Assembly (NCBI RefSeq): GCF_003325455.1
Contig: NZ_CP025198.1
Location: forward strand, 2,666,001 to 2,730,000
DNA: 64,000 bases
Origin: Acidipropionibacterium virtanenii
GTDB taxonomy: Bacteria > Actinomycetota > Actinomycetes > Propionibacteriales > Propionibacteriaceae
Reading direction: 5' to 3'
In this document: piece by piece, positions 27,833 to 36,571 of the stretch
Layout of the letters: each line of letters opens with the position of its first letter
Numbering within the stretch: the stretch's first letter is position 1
Notes under the pieces: model-generated
What the model saw: the letters and a program-made list of their open reading frames with translations, nothing else
Databases searched by the model: none
What the model was told of the DNA's origin: nothing
Program-made: the position numbers and the translations under genes

Positions 27833-28792
27833 TCACGACGCCGAGAGGAGCACCTCCGCCAGATGCTCGTCCAGCACGACGCCGGTGAGCACGCCGGAGC
27901 GCAGCGCCGCGCTCGCGCCACGCGACTTCTCCGCACCTGACACCAGTCCGATTCTGCGGGGTATGGCGGACAGCTGGTCCAGGGTCACCCCGATGACGTG
28001 ATCGTCGGCGACTGTGACGATGGGCCTTCCCCCGTCGTCGAGGAATCGGCCGCAGACGTCGCCCGCGACCCCGGAGGTGCGCAGCTCTTCGAGCTCCTCC
28101 TCGGACAGATTCATGGTGCGCACGATCCCGGCCGACCAGTGGACCCCCATCGATCCGACGCCGATGAAGGCCAGATCGCATCGGGCCGCCGCATCCAGGG
28201 CACGGGTGACCATCGGTTCGGCCCGCAACGCCCGCCCGGTGCGGGCCGCCTGCACGATAGCCGGTGCGTCCACCCGGTGAGCGCGTCCCCCGCACCCTTC
28301 CGCCAACATTCCGATGACGGCGTTGCCGGAGGTCGCAGCGTCCTCGTCAGGCATGCCTCCGGCCAGCGGATAGAGCTCGAGCGCAGGGGTCTGAGCCGGA
28401 AGGCTCACCGATCGGGCGAAGGAGGCGACGGTGCGACCCCAGCTGAGCCCCACCGAGCGGATCTGAGGGGCGAGTTCGGCGAAGACCTCGGCCGCCAGGC
28501 GCCCCACAAGGTCGAGAGCCGGGACGCCGGGACTGTCCTTGGCGACCCACGCCCGCGTCAGACCGAAGCGATCGACCAGGCCCTGCTCCAGTTCCGGGCA
28601 GCGCTCGACCGTGGCGTTGGGATCATTGATGATGATGGTGACCAGGCCCTCATTGCGGGCCTGGGTGAGCATCCGGGAGACGCTGGAGGTGGAGATGTCG
28701 AGCTCCCGGGCGATCCGTGACTGGTTGCGGCCCTCGACGTAGTACAGCCTCGCGACCTTGACCAGCGTCTCGATGTCTCGACGCGGGGCCAT
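27833..28792 (-). CDS. SorC-family sugar-responsive regulator 1
   Basis: 319 residues from ATG 28792 (GGAGGT five bases upstream). N-terminal helix-turn-helix: VARLYYVEGRNQSRIARELD and STSSVSRMLTQARNEGLV at about residues 12-50. The rest is the SorC/DeoR effector domain with VGLSWGRTV, FIGVGSMG, GDVCGRFLD and the Lys of GAEKSRGA, which bind phosphorylated sugars. It is located between the two catabolic operons. It may bind the GCA-N6-TGC sites; regulator 2 is the other candidate. Confidence 0.87.
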   Translation of the reverse strand: MAPRRDIETLVKVARLYYVEGRNQSRIARELDISTSSVSRMLTQARNEGLVTIIINDPNATVERCPELEQGLVDRFGLTRAWVAKDSPGVPALDLVGRLAAEVFAELAPQIRSVGLSWGRTVASFARSVSLPAQTPALELYPLAGGMPDEDAATSGNAVIGMLAEGCGGRAHRVDAPAIVQAARTGRALRAEPMVTRALDAAARCDLAFIGVGSMGVHWSAGIVRTMNLSEEELEELRTSGVAGDVCGRFLDDGGRPIVTVADDHVIGVTLDQLSAIPRRIGLVSGAEKSRGASAALRSGVLTGVVLDEHLAEVLLSAS

Positions 28793-28902
28793 CACGCACC
28801 TCCCGTGTTGTGTTGTCGCGCCCGGGTTCTGTCATCGCAGATCCGTGGCGCCCTGCTCGCTCAGGATACGTGAGCGGATGTGGCCGGTCCCGCGCCCTGT
28901 CT

Positions 28903-29940
28903 TCAGATCCGGCGGTTCTGGAGGGTCTCCCCCTTGAGATACCGGCTCAACTCCTCCAGACCGATCTCCACCGAGGCGTGCCAGGTGTCGGCGCAGGTGC
29001 CGGCGATGTGCGGGGTCAGTGTCACATTGTCCAGACTCAGGTAGGGATGGTCGGCCGGAAGGGGTTCGACGTCGAAGACGTCGATGGCCGCCCCGCCGAT
29101 CCGGTGCTCCCTCAGCGCCTCGGCCAGCGCCTCCTCGTCGACCAGCGGGGAGCGCGCGGTGTTGATGAGGTAGGCCGTGGGCCTCATCTGCGCCAAGGCA
29201 TCGGCGTCGATCAAATGGTGCGTGGCCTCCGAGGTGCGCAGGTGCAGGGTGACGAAGTCAGACTGCTCGAGCAGCTCCTCGAGGCTCACGGCCTCGGCCC
29301 CGGCCGACCGGATCGCCTCGGCGTCCATGAAGGGGTCGTAGGCGATGACGCGGCTGTCGAAACCGCTGAGGCGCTTGGCCACCCGCGAGCCGATCTGGCC
29401 GAACCCGATGATGCCCACGGTGCGGGTGCGCATGTTGTGGACGTAGTCCTGATTGATGTAGTTCTTGCGCCACCGGCCCTCGAAGATGAAGTGATGACTG
29501 CGGGCGATGTTCTTGTTCTCGGCGATCATCATGCCGACGGTGTAGTCGGCGACCGCATCGGCCGAGCGCTGCGGGGCGTGGACCAGCGGGATGCCGCGCT
29601 CCTGCAGGGCGTCGAGGTCGGCGTTCTCCACGCCGCCGCGCAGCACGGCGACCAGCTTGAGGTTCGGGGAGTTGTCGATCACCTCCCGGTTGACCGGGGT
29701 GCCGTCGACGACGATGACGTCGGCCTGCCCGCAGTGGTCCAGCAGCGCCCGGCATGAGGAGGCGGCGTCCAGCCCGTCGCGCTCGACCAGGGCGAGCCGG
29801 TCCATGTATTCGGGCAGGGTGGTGGAGTCGGCGTCCTGGACGATCGTCACCTCGGCGCCCAGGCTCTCCAACGGTTTCAGTTCGCTCATGAGATCGACGC
29901 CGACGGCTCCGTCGCCGACGCACAGGATTCGGGTGGTCAT
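28903..29940 (-). CDS. D-2-hydroxyacid dehydrogenase, NAD-dependent
   Basis: 345 residues from ATG 29940 (AAGGAG upstream). It shows the Rossmann motif VGIIGFGQIGSRVA, Arg in NTARSPLVDEEAL, Glu in DVFDVEPLP and the catalytic His in TPHIAGTCADTW. These are the phosphoglycerate/lactate/glycerate dehydrogenase hallmarks. It has no ACT domain, so it is not a standard SerA. In this setting it may reduce or oxidise a 2-keto sugar acid or hydroxypyruvate-like side product. Confidence 0.83.
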   Translation of the reverse strand: MTTRILCVGDGAVGVDLMSELKPLESLGAEVTIVQDADSTTLPEYMDRLALVERDGLDAASSCRALLDHCGQADVIVVDGTPVNREVIDNSPNLKLVAVLRGGVENADLDALQERGIPLVHAPQRSADAVADYTVGMMIAENKNIARSHHFIFEGRWRKNYINQDYVHNMRTRTVGIIGFGQIGSRVAKRLSGFDSRVIAYDPFMDAEAIRSAGAEAVSLEELLEQSDFVTLHLRTSEATHHLIDADALAQMRPTAYLINTARSPLVDEEALAEALREHRIGGAAIDVFDVEPLPADHPYLSLDNVTLTPHIAGTCADTWHASVEIGLEELSRYLKGETLQNRRI

Positions 29941-29989
29941 GGAATGCTCCTTCGATGGGTTGGGCACGGCGGAACCGGTCCCGGGATGG

Positions 29990-31036
29990 TCAGGGTTCGA
30001 CGGTGACCTTGACGGCGTCCCCGCCGGCCAGGACGTCGAAGGCCCTCAGACCGTCGTCGAGCGGTATCCGGTCGGTGATGAGGTCGTCGGCGCGCACCGT
30101 GCCCGCGGCGAAGTGGTCCAGCGCCTGCCGGTTCTGCTCGGGCGTCGAGCCGTTGGTGCCGTGGATGTGGAGTTGGCGATAGTGCACCAGGTTCGAATCA
30201 AGGGTGATGGTGGGCGCGGTCCTGGGAAGTCCGCCGAAGAAGGAGATCCGCCCGTTGCGCGCCGCCATCTCCACGGCCTGCTGCTGGTTCTGCCCGGCCG
30301 GTGTGGCGGTGATGACGACGTCTGCGCCGCGGCAGCCGGTCAGGTCCCGCACCGCGTCGACGACGTCGACCACCGAGGAGTCGACAGCATGATCGGGATG
30401 CACCAGTGCGGTGGCCTTCGCGAGCCGGCCAGGACGGTGGTTGACCAGGATGACGGTGCCGGCGCCGTGCACCGCGCGGGCGATCCTCACGTGCATGCAG
30501 CCGATCGGTCCGGCACCGAACACGACGACGGTGTCGCCCTCCTCGATGCCGAGCTGCTCCTGGGCGTTGATGGCGCAGGAGAAGGGTTCGGCGGCGCTGG
30601 CCTCGGCGAATCCCACGCCGTCGGGAATCCGATTGAGCCCTCCGGCGCGCAGCATCGCGGCCGGGACGATCATGTGGCGGGCGAATCCGCCGTCGTACTG
30701 GAACCCCATGCTCGCCTGGTTCTGGCAGATCTGGGTCCAGCCCCGACGGCACTCGTAGCACTGCCCGCAGGGGATGTTCGAGATGGTCTGGATACGGTCC
30801 CCCGGCGCCCAGTTCCCGGCGACCCCGGAGCCCACCTCGACGATCTCGCCGGCGATCTCGTGGCCCATGGTGGTGACCCGGCTGATCATGTGGTGGCCGT
30901 TGCGCAGCGTCTTCAGATCGGTTCCGCACATCGAGCAGTTCCTCACCCGGATCTTGACCTCGTCGGTTCGGCATTCGGGTTCGGGCACATCCTCGAGGCG
31001 GACGTCTCCGGGGGCGTGGAATCTCATGGCTTTCAT
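29990..31036 (-). CDS. zinc-dependent medium-chain alcohol dehydrogenase (polyol type)
   Basis: 348 residues. Catalytic zinc: Cys in CSMCGTDLK, and GHEIAGEIVE. Structural zinc: four Cys in CGQCYECRRGWTQIC. Rossmann motif VVVFGAGPIGCMHVRIA. It resembles sorbitol, threonine and galactitol-1-phosphate dehydrogenases, so oxidation of a polyol phosphate to a ketose phosphate is plausible. It lies downstream of the SAF-domain gene, separated by two strong hairpins. Confidence 0.85.
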   Translation of the reverse strand: MKAMRFHAPGDVRLEDVPEPECRTDEVKIRVRNCSMCGTDLKTLRNGHHMISRVTTMGHEIAGEIVEVGSGVAGNWAPGDRIQTISNIPCGQCYECRRGWTQICQNQASMGFQYDGGFARHMIVPAAMLRAGGLNRIPDGVGFAEASAAEPFSCAINAQEQLGIEEGDTVVVFGAGPIGCMHVRIARAVHGAGTVILVNHRPGRLAKATALVHPDHAVDSSVVDVVDAVRDLTGCRGADVVITATPAGQNQQQAVEMAARNGRISFFGGLPRTAPTITLDSNLVHYRQLHIHGTNGSTPEQNRQALDHFAAGTVRADDLITDRIPLDDGLRAFDVLAGGDAVKVTVEP

Positions 31037-31066
31037 TGATGTCTCCTCTTCCGGGCCGGATGCGGG

Positions 31067-31129
31067 GCACGGACGGCGCCCATGTGTGGACGCCGTCCGT
31101 GCGATTCGGTGGGGCCGCGACGCGGCCCC
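31067..31129 (-). terminator. two tandem hairpins inside the polyol gene series
   Basis: One 12-bp stem (31067-31078 with 31091-31102) and one 8-bp stem (31111-31118 with 31122-31129) lie between the SAF-domain gene and the zinc dehydrogenase. They could end or attenuate the PTS transcript, or stabilise a processed end. Confidence 0.6.
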
Positions 31130-31150
31130 GCCGAGATCCGGCTCAGCCGC

Positions 31151-32449
31151 TCAGCCGATGGTGCCGTTGGCGACCAGGGCGTCCTGGAGGCGGCGCATGG
31201 CCACCAGCGGACGGTTCTCGTCGATCTCGACGTCGTCGTAGGTGACGGTCTCGCCCGCCTTGACGTCGGCGGTGAGGACGCAGCCGGCGGCCAGGCCGAT
31301 CGGCAGCGCCTTCTTCGCGGTGGCGTCCTCGGCGTTGGTGGTCCAGCCGTGGACGTGGTGTCCGCCGATGCCCTCCAGCTTCGTGCCGGCCTTCAGGTCG
31401 TGCTTGGCCACCGCGGTCACCTCGGAGGTCCAGGTGGTCGACTGGAAGGAGGGGTGGCGGTCCAGGACGGCCTCGCCCACCGACAGGTCGGCCTCGATGG
31501 AGGCCAGGTGGTAGGGACGGTAGATCTTGAAGTAGTCGCCCTTGCCGACGCGCAGGTACTGCAGCTCCTCGGTCACCACAGGGTTGGGAGACCTCACGAT
31601 GACGAAGACGCCGGGTGCCACGTTGCCGGTGACGTACTCGACGATCGGCCCGTCACTCTCGCGGATGCCGCCGTCGGCGACCGGGACCAGCTTCTTGTCG
31701 AGCTCGTCGACGTCGCAGGCGATCCCGTGCATGCCGGGCACCTCGACCTTGTATCCGGTGGCGTTGGACAGGGCGCACATCTCGATCTGCGTCTTGGTGC
31801 CGTCGGTGAAGGAGCACAGCATCTTCGGGTTCATCTTCTTGACCTTCGCCTCCTCCACGACGTCATCGGGGACGTCGGTGGGACGGTTCGGGTTGTTCTT
31901 GCCCTTGCCGGCCACGACCACCTCGAGGCCGAGATCCTGGGCGTACTCGACGAGCTTGACGCACTCGATCGGCTCGTCGCCGCGGCAGATGGTGTAGATC
32001 GAGTCGCCGGCGTTGGCCATCGAGGACAGCAGCAGGCCCACGGTGACGTCGGCCTCCACGGTCATCAGGCCGATGTCGGTGTGATTGGTGATGGCGGCGT
32101 AGGCCACCTGGGCGGCGACGTCCGGAACCCCGGAGGCCTCCAGCACCATGTCGATCGGCAGCTCGGGCATCTTGAGCCCGTCGTTGATGGCCACCGACTG
32201 ACCGGCCTCGATGATCTGGGAGGCCTTGGCGACGTCGTTCTCGACGACGGCGTCGTCTCGTCCGGCGTTCTTCAGCGCGGTGGTGGCGCGGTCGATGTCG
32301 ACGTCGGCGACGGCGACGACCTCCAGGCCCGGGGCCAGCTGGACCTGGGCGACGAGGCCGCGACCCATCTGACCGGCGCCGACGATGCCGACGCGGACCG
32401 GACGGCCGAGTTCGGCCTGACGATCGAGCAGACGCTTGGTGTATCCCAT
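31151..32449 (-). CDS. NAD(P)-dependent oxidoreductase with C-terminal SAF domain
   Basis: 432 residues. The N-terminal Rossmann domain (VRVGIVGAGQMGRGLVAQ, VVAVADVDIDRA) and a homoserine-dehydrogenase-like middle with VEADVTVG, CRGDEPIECVKLVEYA and VAGKGKNNPN. The C-terminal 80 residues (AKHDLKAGTKLEGIGG to KAGETVTYDDVEI) are a SAF domain like that of antifreeze proteins and altronate dehydratase. Proteins of this architecture recur beside polyol PTS genes; I know of no settled reaction for them. The substrate is presumably the phosphorylated polyol or its first oxidation product. Confidence 0.8.
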   Translation of the reverse strand: MGYTKRLLDRQAELGRPVRVGIVGAGQMGRGLVAQVQLAPGLEVVAVADVDIDRATTALKNAGRDDAVVENDVAKASQIIEAGQSVAINDGLKMPELPIDMVLEASGVPDVAAQVAYAAITNHTDIGLMTVEADVTVGLLLSSMANAGDSIYTICRGDEPIECVKLVEYAQDLGLEVVVAGKGKNNPNRPTDVPDDVVEEAKVKKMNPKMLCSFTDGTKTQIEMCALSNATGYKVEVPGMHGIACDVDELDKKLVPVADGGIRESDGPIVEYVTGNVAPGVFVIVRSPNPVVTEELQYLRVGKGDYFKIYRPYHLASIEADLSVGEAVLDRHPSFQSTTWTSEVTAVAKHDLKAGTKLEGIGGHHVHGWTTNAEDATAKKALPIGLAAGCVLTADVKAGETVTYDDVEIDENRPLVAMRRLQDALVANGTIG

Positions 32450-32483
32450 GGGAGTGTTCCTTTCAGAAATGTAACGTGGCGTG

Positions 32484-32511
32484 TTTGCCAGGATTTGTTT
32501 GTCAGGATTTG
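32484..32511. repeat. 14-bp tandem repeat upstream of the SAF-domain gene
   Basis: TTTGCCAGGATTTG is directly followed by TTTGTCAGGATTTG, one mismatch. It lies 35-62 bp before the SAF-domain start, in a gap of lower GC than its surroundings. Confidence 0.6.
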
Positions 32512-32545
32512 TTGTCGGAATGTGACTCTTGGCGGTGCGACAGGG

Positions 32546-32959
32546 TCAGGCGGTGCGGGCGATGACCCGCTTCGCGGCCGTCCGGCGGGAGCCGAGAACG
32601 GTCTCGAACTGTTCGGTGGCCTGGGTGAGCGCCTTGGCGGTCATCCGATCGCCGGCTCGCGATGTCGCATCGTCCAGCGGCCCCTCGAGCTCATGGGCCC
32701 GGCGAATCTTGGCGAAGACCGAGGCACCGGCCATGACGCGGGCCTCGACGATGGTCCGGTCGGCGGCGTCGATGACGAGCATCGCCACCGACCCGCGGAG
32801 CTTCCCGCGACCTCGGCCGGAGACCAGGATCTTGGAGCGATCATCGTGGGCGGCCGCCATCTCCCTGACCGCCCGGGTGTAACGCCGGGTCTGGAGCCAG
32901 GTCAGCGGGACGCTGAGGATCATCGCCGCGAACAGGTACAGGGCGAACTGCCATTCCAT
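32546..32959 (-). CDS. gutM: GutM-family glucitol operon activator
   Basis: 137 residues with one N-terminal membrane helix (FALYLFAAMILSVPLTWLQ), then a basic region and GRGRGKLRGSVAMLVIDAADRTIVEARVM, the conserved GutM core. E. coli GutM activates the glucitol operon; the mechanism, with a membrane anchor, is not well understood. It lies 10 bp after the IIA gene, in the usual gut order. Confidence 0.82.
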   Translation of the reverse strand: MEWQFALYLFAAMILSVPLTWLQTRRYTRAVREMAAAHDDRSKILVSGRGRGKLRGSVAMLVIDAADRTIVEARVMAGASVFAKIRRAHELEGPLDDATSRAGDRMTAKALTQATEQFETVLGSRRTAAKRVIARTA

Positions 32960-32969
32960 GTCGCTCCCC

Positions 32970-33353
32970 TCACGGACGGACGAAGCTGATGGTGTCGCCG
33001 ACGGACGGAGCCGCCAGATCCGAGCCGGTGGCTTTCACCGCACCGGGCAGCAGCGCCTGATCGGGGCTGTTGACGTAGACGACGATGTGGCCCAGATCCG
33101 CCAGATTCCGGTTGGCGATCTCGCCCACCTCGTCGATGGTGAAGACGTCGGCAGCCAGATGCACCTCGTCGCCCGGGGCGATCTCGGGGCTGGCGCCGAC
33201 GGCATCGTCACCGCCGAGCCGATGGACCACGCTCACCTCGGCCAGAGCGTCGGGGACGGGCTCTCCGAAGAGGATGAGCACCCCGCCCTCGAGCAGGTCG
33301 CCGGCGTCGGCACCCACCCCGGTGACCTCTGATTCCCACAGCACGGTAGCCAT
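32970..33353 (-). CDS. PTS glucitol/sorbitol-type IIA component
   Basis: 127 residues. The GutA-type IIA (SrlB) is recognised by LILFGEPVPDALAEVSVVH, whose last His is the likely phosphorylation site, and LGHIVVYVNSPDQALLPGAV. It takes phosphate from HPr (ptsH at 43950) and passes it to IIB. It is encoded between the IIB and GutM genes. Confidence 0.85.
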   Translation of the reverse strand: MATVLWESEVTGVGADAGDLLEGGVLILFGEPVPDALAEVSVVHRLGGDDAVGASPEIAPGDEVHLAADVFTIDEVGEIANRNLADLGHIVVYVNSPDQALLPGAVKATGSDLAAPSVGDTISFVRP

Positions 33354-33394
33354 GTCGAACTCCTTTGATTCGATTCGGATGGTGGAGGGCTTCC

Positions 33395-34429
33395 TCAGAC
33401 GAGGAAGGAGAAGAAGTAGGCGATGACGACGGCCAGCGGGGAGGTGAGCTGCCGGGCGAAGAGCACGGCCGGCACACCGACGTCGACCGTCTCGGACTGC
33501 GCCTCGCCGAGCCCCAGGCCCACCGGGACGAAGTCACAGCCGACCTGGCCGTCGATGGCGAACAGGGTGGGCAGGGCGTATCTCACCGGCAGTGCACCGG
33601 CGGCGATCTGGCCGCCCATCAGCACGCCGATGATCTGGGCGATCGCCGCGCCCGGACCGAGGAAGGGCGACAGCACTGGCAGGGCGGTGATAATGCCCAG
33701 CAGCAACAGGCCCCAGAGGTTTCCGGCCAGCGGTGAGACGCTCTTGGCGATCCAGTTGGCCAGGCCGGTGTAGTTGACGATGCCCATGATCAGCGCCACG
33801 TAGGCCATGAACGGGATCACCGTGTTGAGGATCATCTTCACGCCCTCGCGGCCCGCGTTGAGCAGGCTCGTGATGACGTAGCCGATGGCTCCGCCGAACT
33901 TGATGATGAACTTCGAGAAGCCGGTGGCCTCCTTGGTCTGCCTCGACGGCTGCTGCGCGGCGGCCGTTGCGGCGGAAGCCGCCGGAGCGGGAGCCGCTGG
34001 AGCCGACGCCGCGCTCTCCGCGGAGTCATCGCCGATCGCGGCCTCGGCCGGGTCGGCGGGCTGGACGTTGTCGACGCCGACTCCCGAGACGTAGATGTCG
34101 TCGGTGATGTACTTCTGGAGCGGACCGCCGGGAGAGGCGTTGAACACGTTGACCGTGGGAATCCGCTTCTTGGGGTAGACACCGCTGCGGGCGGTTCCGC
34201 CGCAGTTGATCACCGCGCACAGCACCTGGTTGTCGGGCGCACCGGCGTTGAACGCGTTGACGACCCGCCCTCCGGTCAGCTCGGCGATCTTCTTGGCCAC
34301 GGGGTGCTCGTCGCCGCCGGTGACCGACAGCACGATGTTCCGCTCACCATGGGCACGGACCACCAGGCCCGGGCCCCATCCGCCGCTGCCGTGATCGATC
34401 CTCACGGCCGGGTTCTGCTCTTCGCTCAT
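33395..34429 (-). CDS. PTS glucitol/sorbitol-type IIB (IIBC) component
   Basis: 344 residues. The N-terminal 120 residues are a SrlE-type IIB domain with the phosphocysteine in VINCGGTARSGVYPKKRIPTV. An Ala/Pro linker (about 130-165) leads to a membrane part of about five segments ending VDVGVPAVLFARQLTSPLAVVIAYFF. It forms the permease with the IIC protein, whose gene overlaps its start by four bases. The family name is glucitol, but related systems carry other polyols. Confidence 0.88.
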   Translation of the reverse strand: MSEEQNPAVRIDHGSGGWGPGLVVRAHGERNIVLSVTGGDEHPVAKKIAELTGGRVVNAFNAGAPDNQVLCAVINCGGTARSGVYPKKRIPTVNVFNASPGGPLQKYITDDIYVSGVGVDNVQPADPAEAAIGDDSAESAASAPAAPAPAASAATAAAQQPSRQTKEATGFSKFIIKFGGAIGYVITSLLNAGREGVKMILNTVIPFMAYVALIMGIVNYTGLANWIAKSVSPLAGNLWGLLLLGIITALPVLSPFLGPGAAIAQIIGVLMGGQIAAGALPVRYALPTLFAIDGQVGCDFVPVGLGLGEAQSETVDVGVPAVLFARQLTSPLAVVIAYFFSFLV

Positions 34430-35100
34430 GCCACTGCCCCCTCGGCGCTCTCAAGACGACCGGCCGCGTAGTCCGCGTCGTACTTCTTGAAGGTCTCGGT
34501 ATGCCCACCGCGCTTGATGAGGAAGGTGGTGATCCACTGGGTCACCAGCCCGCGCATCAGGATGACGATGAGGCCGACCAGGAAGTACAGGACGGCCAGC
34601 CTGGCGTAGGCGCCGCCGTCGACCTTCATCACTCCGGCGGAGACTCCGGTCCACACGAACAGCTCCGCGCCGTTGGCATGGGGGAAGATCGAGGTCACCG
34701 GGTGGAGGAAGGACACCGTGGCGTCGTAGTAGGCCGGCTTGTAGCGCTCGGGCAGGAACCGGCCGAAGGTGTAGCACATCGGGTTGGTGAGCATGATGGC
34801 GGCCAGCATCGGCATGATCGTGTAGCGGGTCACCGCATATTTGCCGGCCCACTGCACCGCCCGGGTGACGCGCTTCTCACCGATCCAGGTGGTGAGCGCG
34901 TTCATGAAGGTGATGAGGACCAGCAGCAGCGGGATCACGCCGGTGGAGAGGTCGACAAAACTCTCGGCGCCCGCCTTGAACAGGCCGATGAAGTGCGTCG
35001 CGAACCAGGTGATCCCCTGCATGACAGGGTTCGACTTGACGTCCAGAGGGACCATCAAGGTCTGCCAGCCCCCTGGGAGGGCGGCAAGTAAAGGGGTCAT
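34426..35100 (-). CDS. PTS glucitol/sorbitol-type IIC component
   Basis: 224 residues from ATG 35100 (AAGGAG upstream); the frame is open to 35211, but that would run through the operator sites. SrlA-type permease with several membrane spans and LTNPMCYTFGRFLPERYKPAYYD and HPVTSIFPHANGAELFVW, the conserved loops of this IIC. It is the first gene of the PTS operon, read leftward through IIB, IIA, gutM and the SAF-domain gene. Confidence 0.87.
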   Translation of the reverse strand: MTPLLAALPGGWQTLMVPLDVKSNPVMQGITWFATHFIGLFKAGAESFVDLSTGVIPLLLVLITFMNALTTWIGEKRVTRAVQWAGKYAVTRYTIMPMLAAIMLTNPMCYTFGRFLPERYKPAYYDATVSFLHPVTSIFPHANGAELFVWTGVSAGVMKVDGGAYARLAVLYFLVGLIVILMRGLVTQWITTFLIKRGGHTETFKKYDADYAAGRLESAEGAVA

Positions 35101-35126
35101 CTCGAAACTCCTTCGTCTCGTCTCAA

Positions 35127-35161
35127 TGCAATTTTTTGCACTGTGTCCGCATCTTTTTGCG
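35127..35161. promoter_or_regulatory. tandem GCA-N6-TGC operator pair before the PTS operon
   Basis: Sites TGCA-ATTTTT-TGCA (35127-35140) and CGCA-TCTTTT-TGCG (35148-35161) start 21 bp apart. The second is extended by an outer CTGTGT/ACACAG pair (35141-35168). The nearer site ends 26 bp before the IIC start, matching the layout at 25569-25603. Confidence 0.7.
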
Positions 35162-35194
35162 AACACAGTGAGCATGACACATCCCTCAGCCATA

Positions 35195-35208
35195 CGCAAG
35201 ACCTTGCG
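35195..35208. promoter_or_regulatory. further GCA-N6-TGC site in the divergent PTS/SorC gap
   Basis: CGCA-AGACCT-TGCG. It lies between the divergent IIC and SorC genes and could serve either. Apart from these sites the 258-bp gap shows nothing clear. Confidence 0.5.
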
Positions 35209-35358
35209 CATGTTTTTTCACTTCATGTGCCCTGGCTTCCCGCGACGCCTGCCCCTCGTCCCCCATAAGGTGACAACAGGCCGTGGGTGCCCCGGAGCCC
35301 GCAGCATCGAGGCCGGTAGCTCACGCCCGATCGACATCACAGGCTCAGGAGGACTCGG

Positions 35359-36306
35359 ATGGCGCATCAGAGCCGCGACGAACACCTCATCCAGGTGCTG
35401 CACGTCGCCGAGATGTACTACTTCGAGCAGATGACCCAGTCGGCGATCGCCGACCGGCTGTCCCTGAGCCGATGGACCGTGGGACGGATGCTCGAGGCCG
35501 CCCGCGCATCCGGTCTGGTCCACATCACCATCGACCACCCCCTGGCCCGTCACCACCGCCTCGAGGTCGAGCTCATGGACCGCTACCGCCTCACCAAGGC
35601 TGTCGTCGTCCCCAGCCAGGCCCACGACGAGGCGACGACCGACGTCGTCTCCTCCGCCGCGGCGGACCGGCTCACCACTCTGCGGCCGGCCCCCCAGGTG
35701 ATCGGCGTGAGCTGGGGACGCACTCTCGCCCAGGTCACCCACCACCTGCGCCCCGGCTGGAACCACGACGTCACCGTCGCCCAGACCAACGGCGGGGTCG
35801 CCATCACCCGCAACGATCTGGTCGGTCGCTCGGTGGTGGCGATGGCGGAACTGGGCCGCGGTCGTGCCATCACACTGCAGGCCCCCACCATCCTGGGATC
35901 CGCCCAGCTGTGCTCCATGTTGCGCGCCGACGCCGCTGTCTCGCGCACCCTCCAGACCGCCGCCGACGCGGACCTGCTCGTCTACTCCCCCGGCCCCGCC
36001 ACGGACAGCTCAGTGCTCGTGAGCGCCGGGCACATCACCAGATCCGACATCGAACGGCTGAGAGCCGCCGGGGCCGGGGCGGACGTCATGAGCCACTTCG
36101 TCGACGCCGATGGCTCCCCCGTCGACCAGGACCTGGACGCCCGCACCCTCTCGATCGAGCTCGACACCATCCACAGAGCCTCCCGGGTGGTGGCGGTCGC
36201 CGCCGGGCTCCACAAGGCCGAGGCGGTCCGCACCGTCCTGTCGGGAGGCCTGTGCACCGAGCTGGTGACCGATTCCGAGGTGGCACAGGTCGTCCTGAAG
36301 GGCTGA
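35359..36306 (+). CDS. SorC-family sugar-responsive regulator 2
   Basis: 315 residues. Helix-turn-helix in MYYFEQMTQSAIADRLSLSR and WTVGRMLEAARASGLVHI; effector domain with IGVSWGRTLAQV, GGVAITRNDLVGRS, GADVMSHFVDADG and AAGLHKAEAVRT. It is related to regulator 1 but clearly diverged. It is divergent from the PTS operon, with three operator-like palindromes in between, so it is the stronger candidate for control of that operon. Confidence 0.87.
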   Translation: MAHQSRDEHLIQVLHVAEMYYFEQMTQSAIADRLSLSRWTVGRMLEAARASGLVHITIDHPLARHHRLEVELMDRYRLTKAVVVPSQAHDEATTDVVSSAAADRLTTLRPAPQVIGVSWGRTLAQVTHHLRPGWNHDVTVAQTNGGVAITRNDLVGRSVVAMAELGRGRAITLQAPTILGSAQLCSMLRADAAVSRTLQTAADADLLVYSPGPATDSSVLVSAGHITRSDIERLRAAGAGADVMSHFVDADGSPVDQDLDARTLSIELDTIHRASRVVAVAAGLHKAEAVRTVLSGGLCTELVTDSEVAQVVLKG

Positions 36307-36571
36307 TCAGAAGGCCGGTCCACAACTCCGGGGCCGGTCTGCCATGAGATGGAGCACCGCCGCACCACCGGTGCAGGCTGCTCAGATGATGCCGTATCCC
36401 AACATATGTGCAAGTGGTCGTCGGAGTACGGCCACTCGCACGGCCCTCGGGTTACGGTCAGGATGTCGGTCGGGCAGCAGCGCCGGACCAGCATCACAAT
36501 TCGATCCATCACAGGGCGCCCACGCGGCCGGGCACGGACCGCTCCCGCGTGCGGCGCCGACAAGGAGCATC

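Noticed and set aside
31082-32989. Plus-strand open frame of 635 codons
   Set aside because: Antisense to the SAF-domain oxidoreductase and gutM; composition (Asp/Gly/His/Val-rich) is that of a shadow frame.
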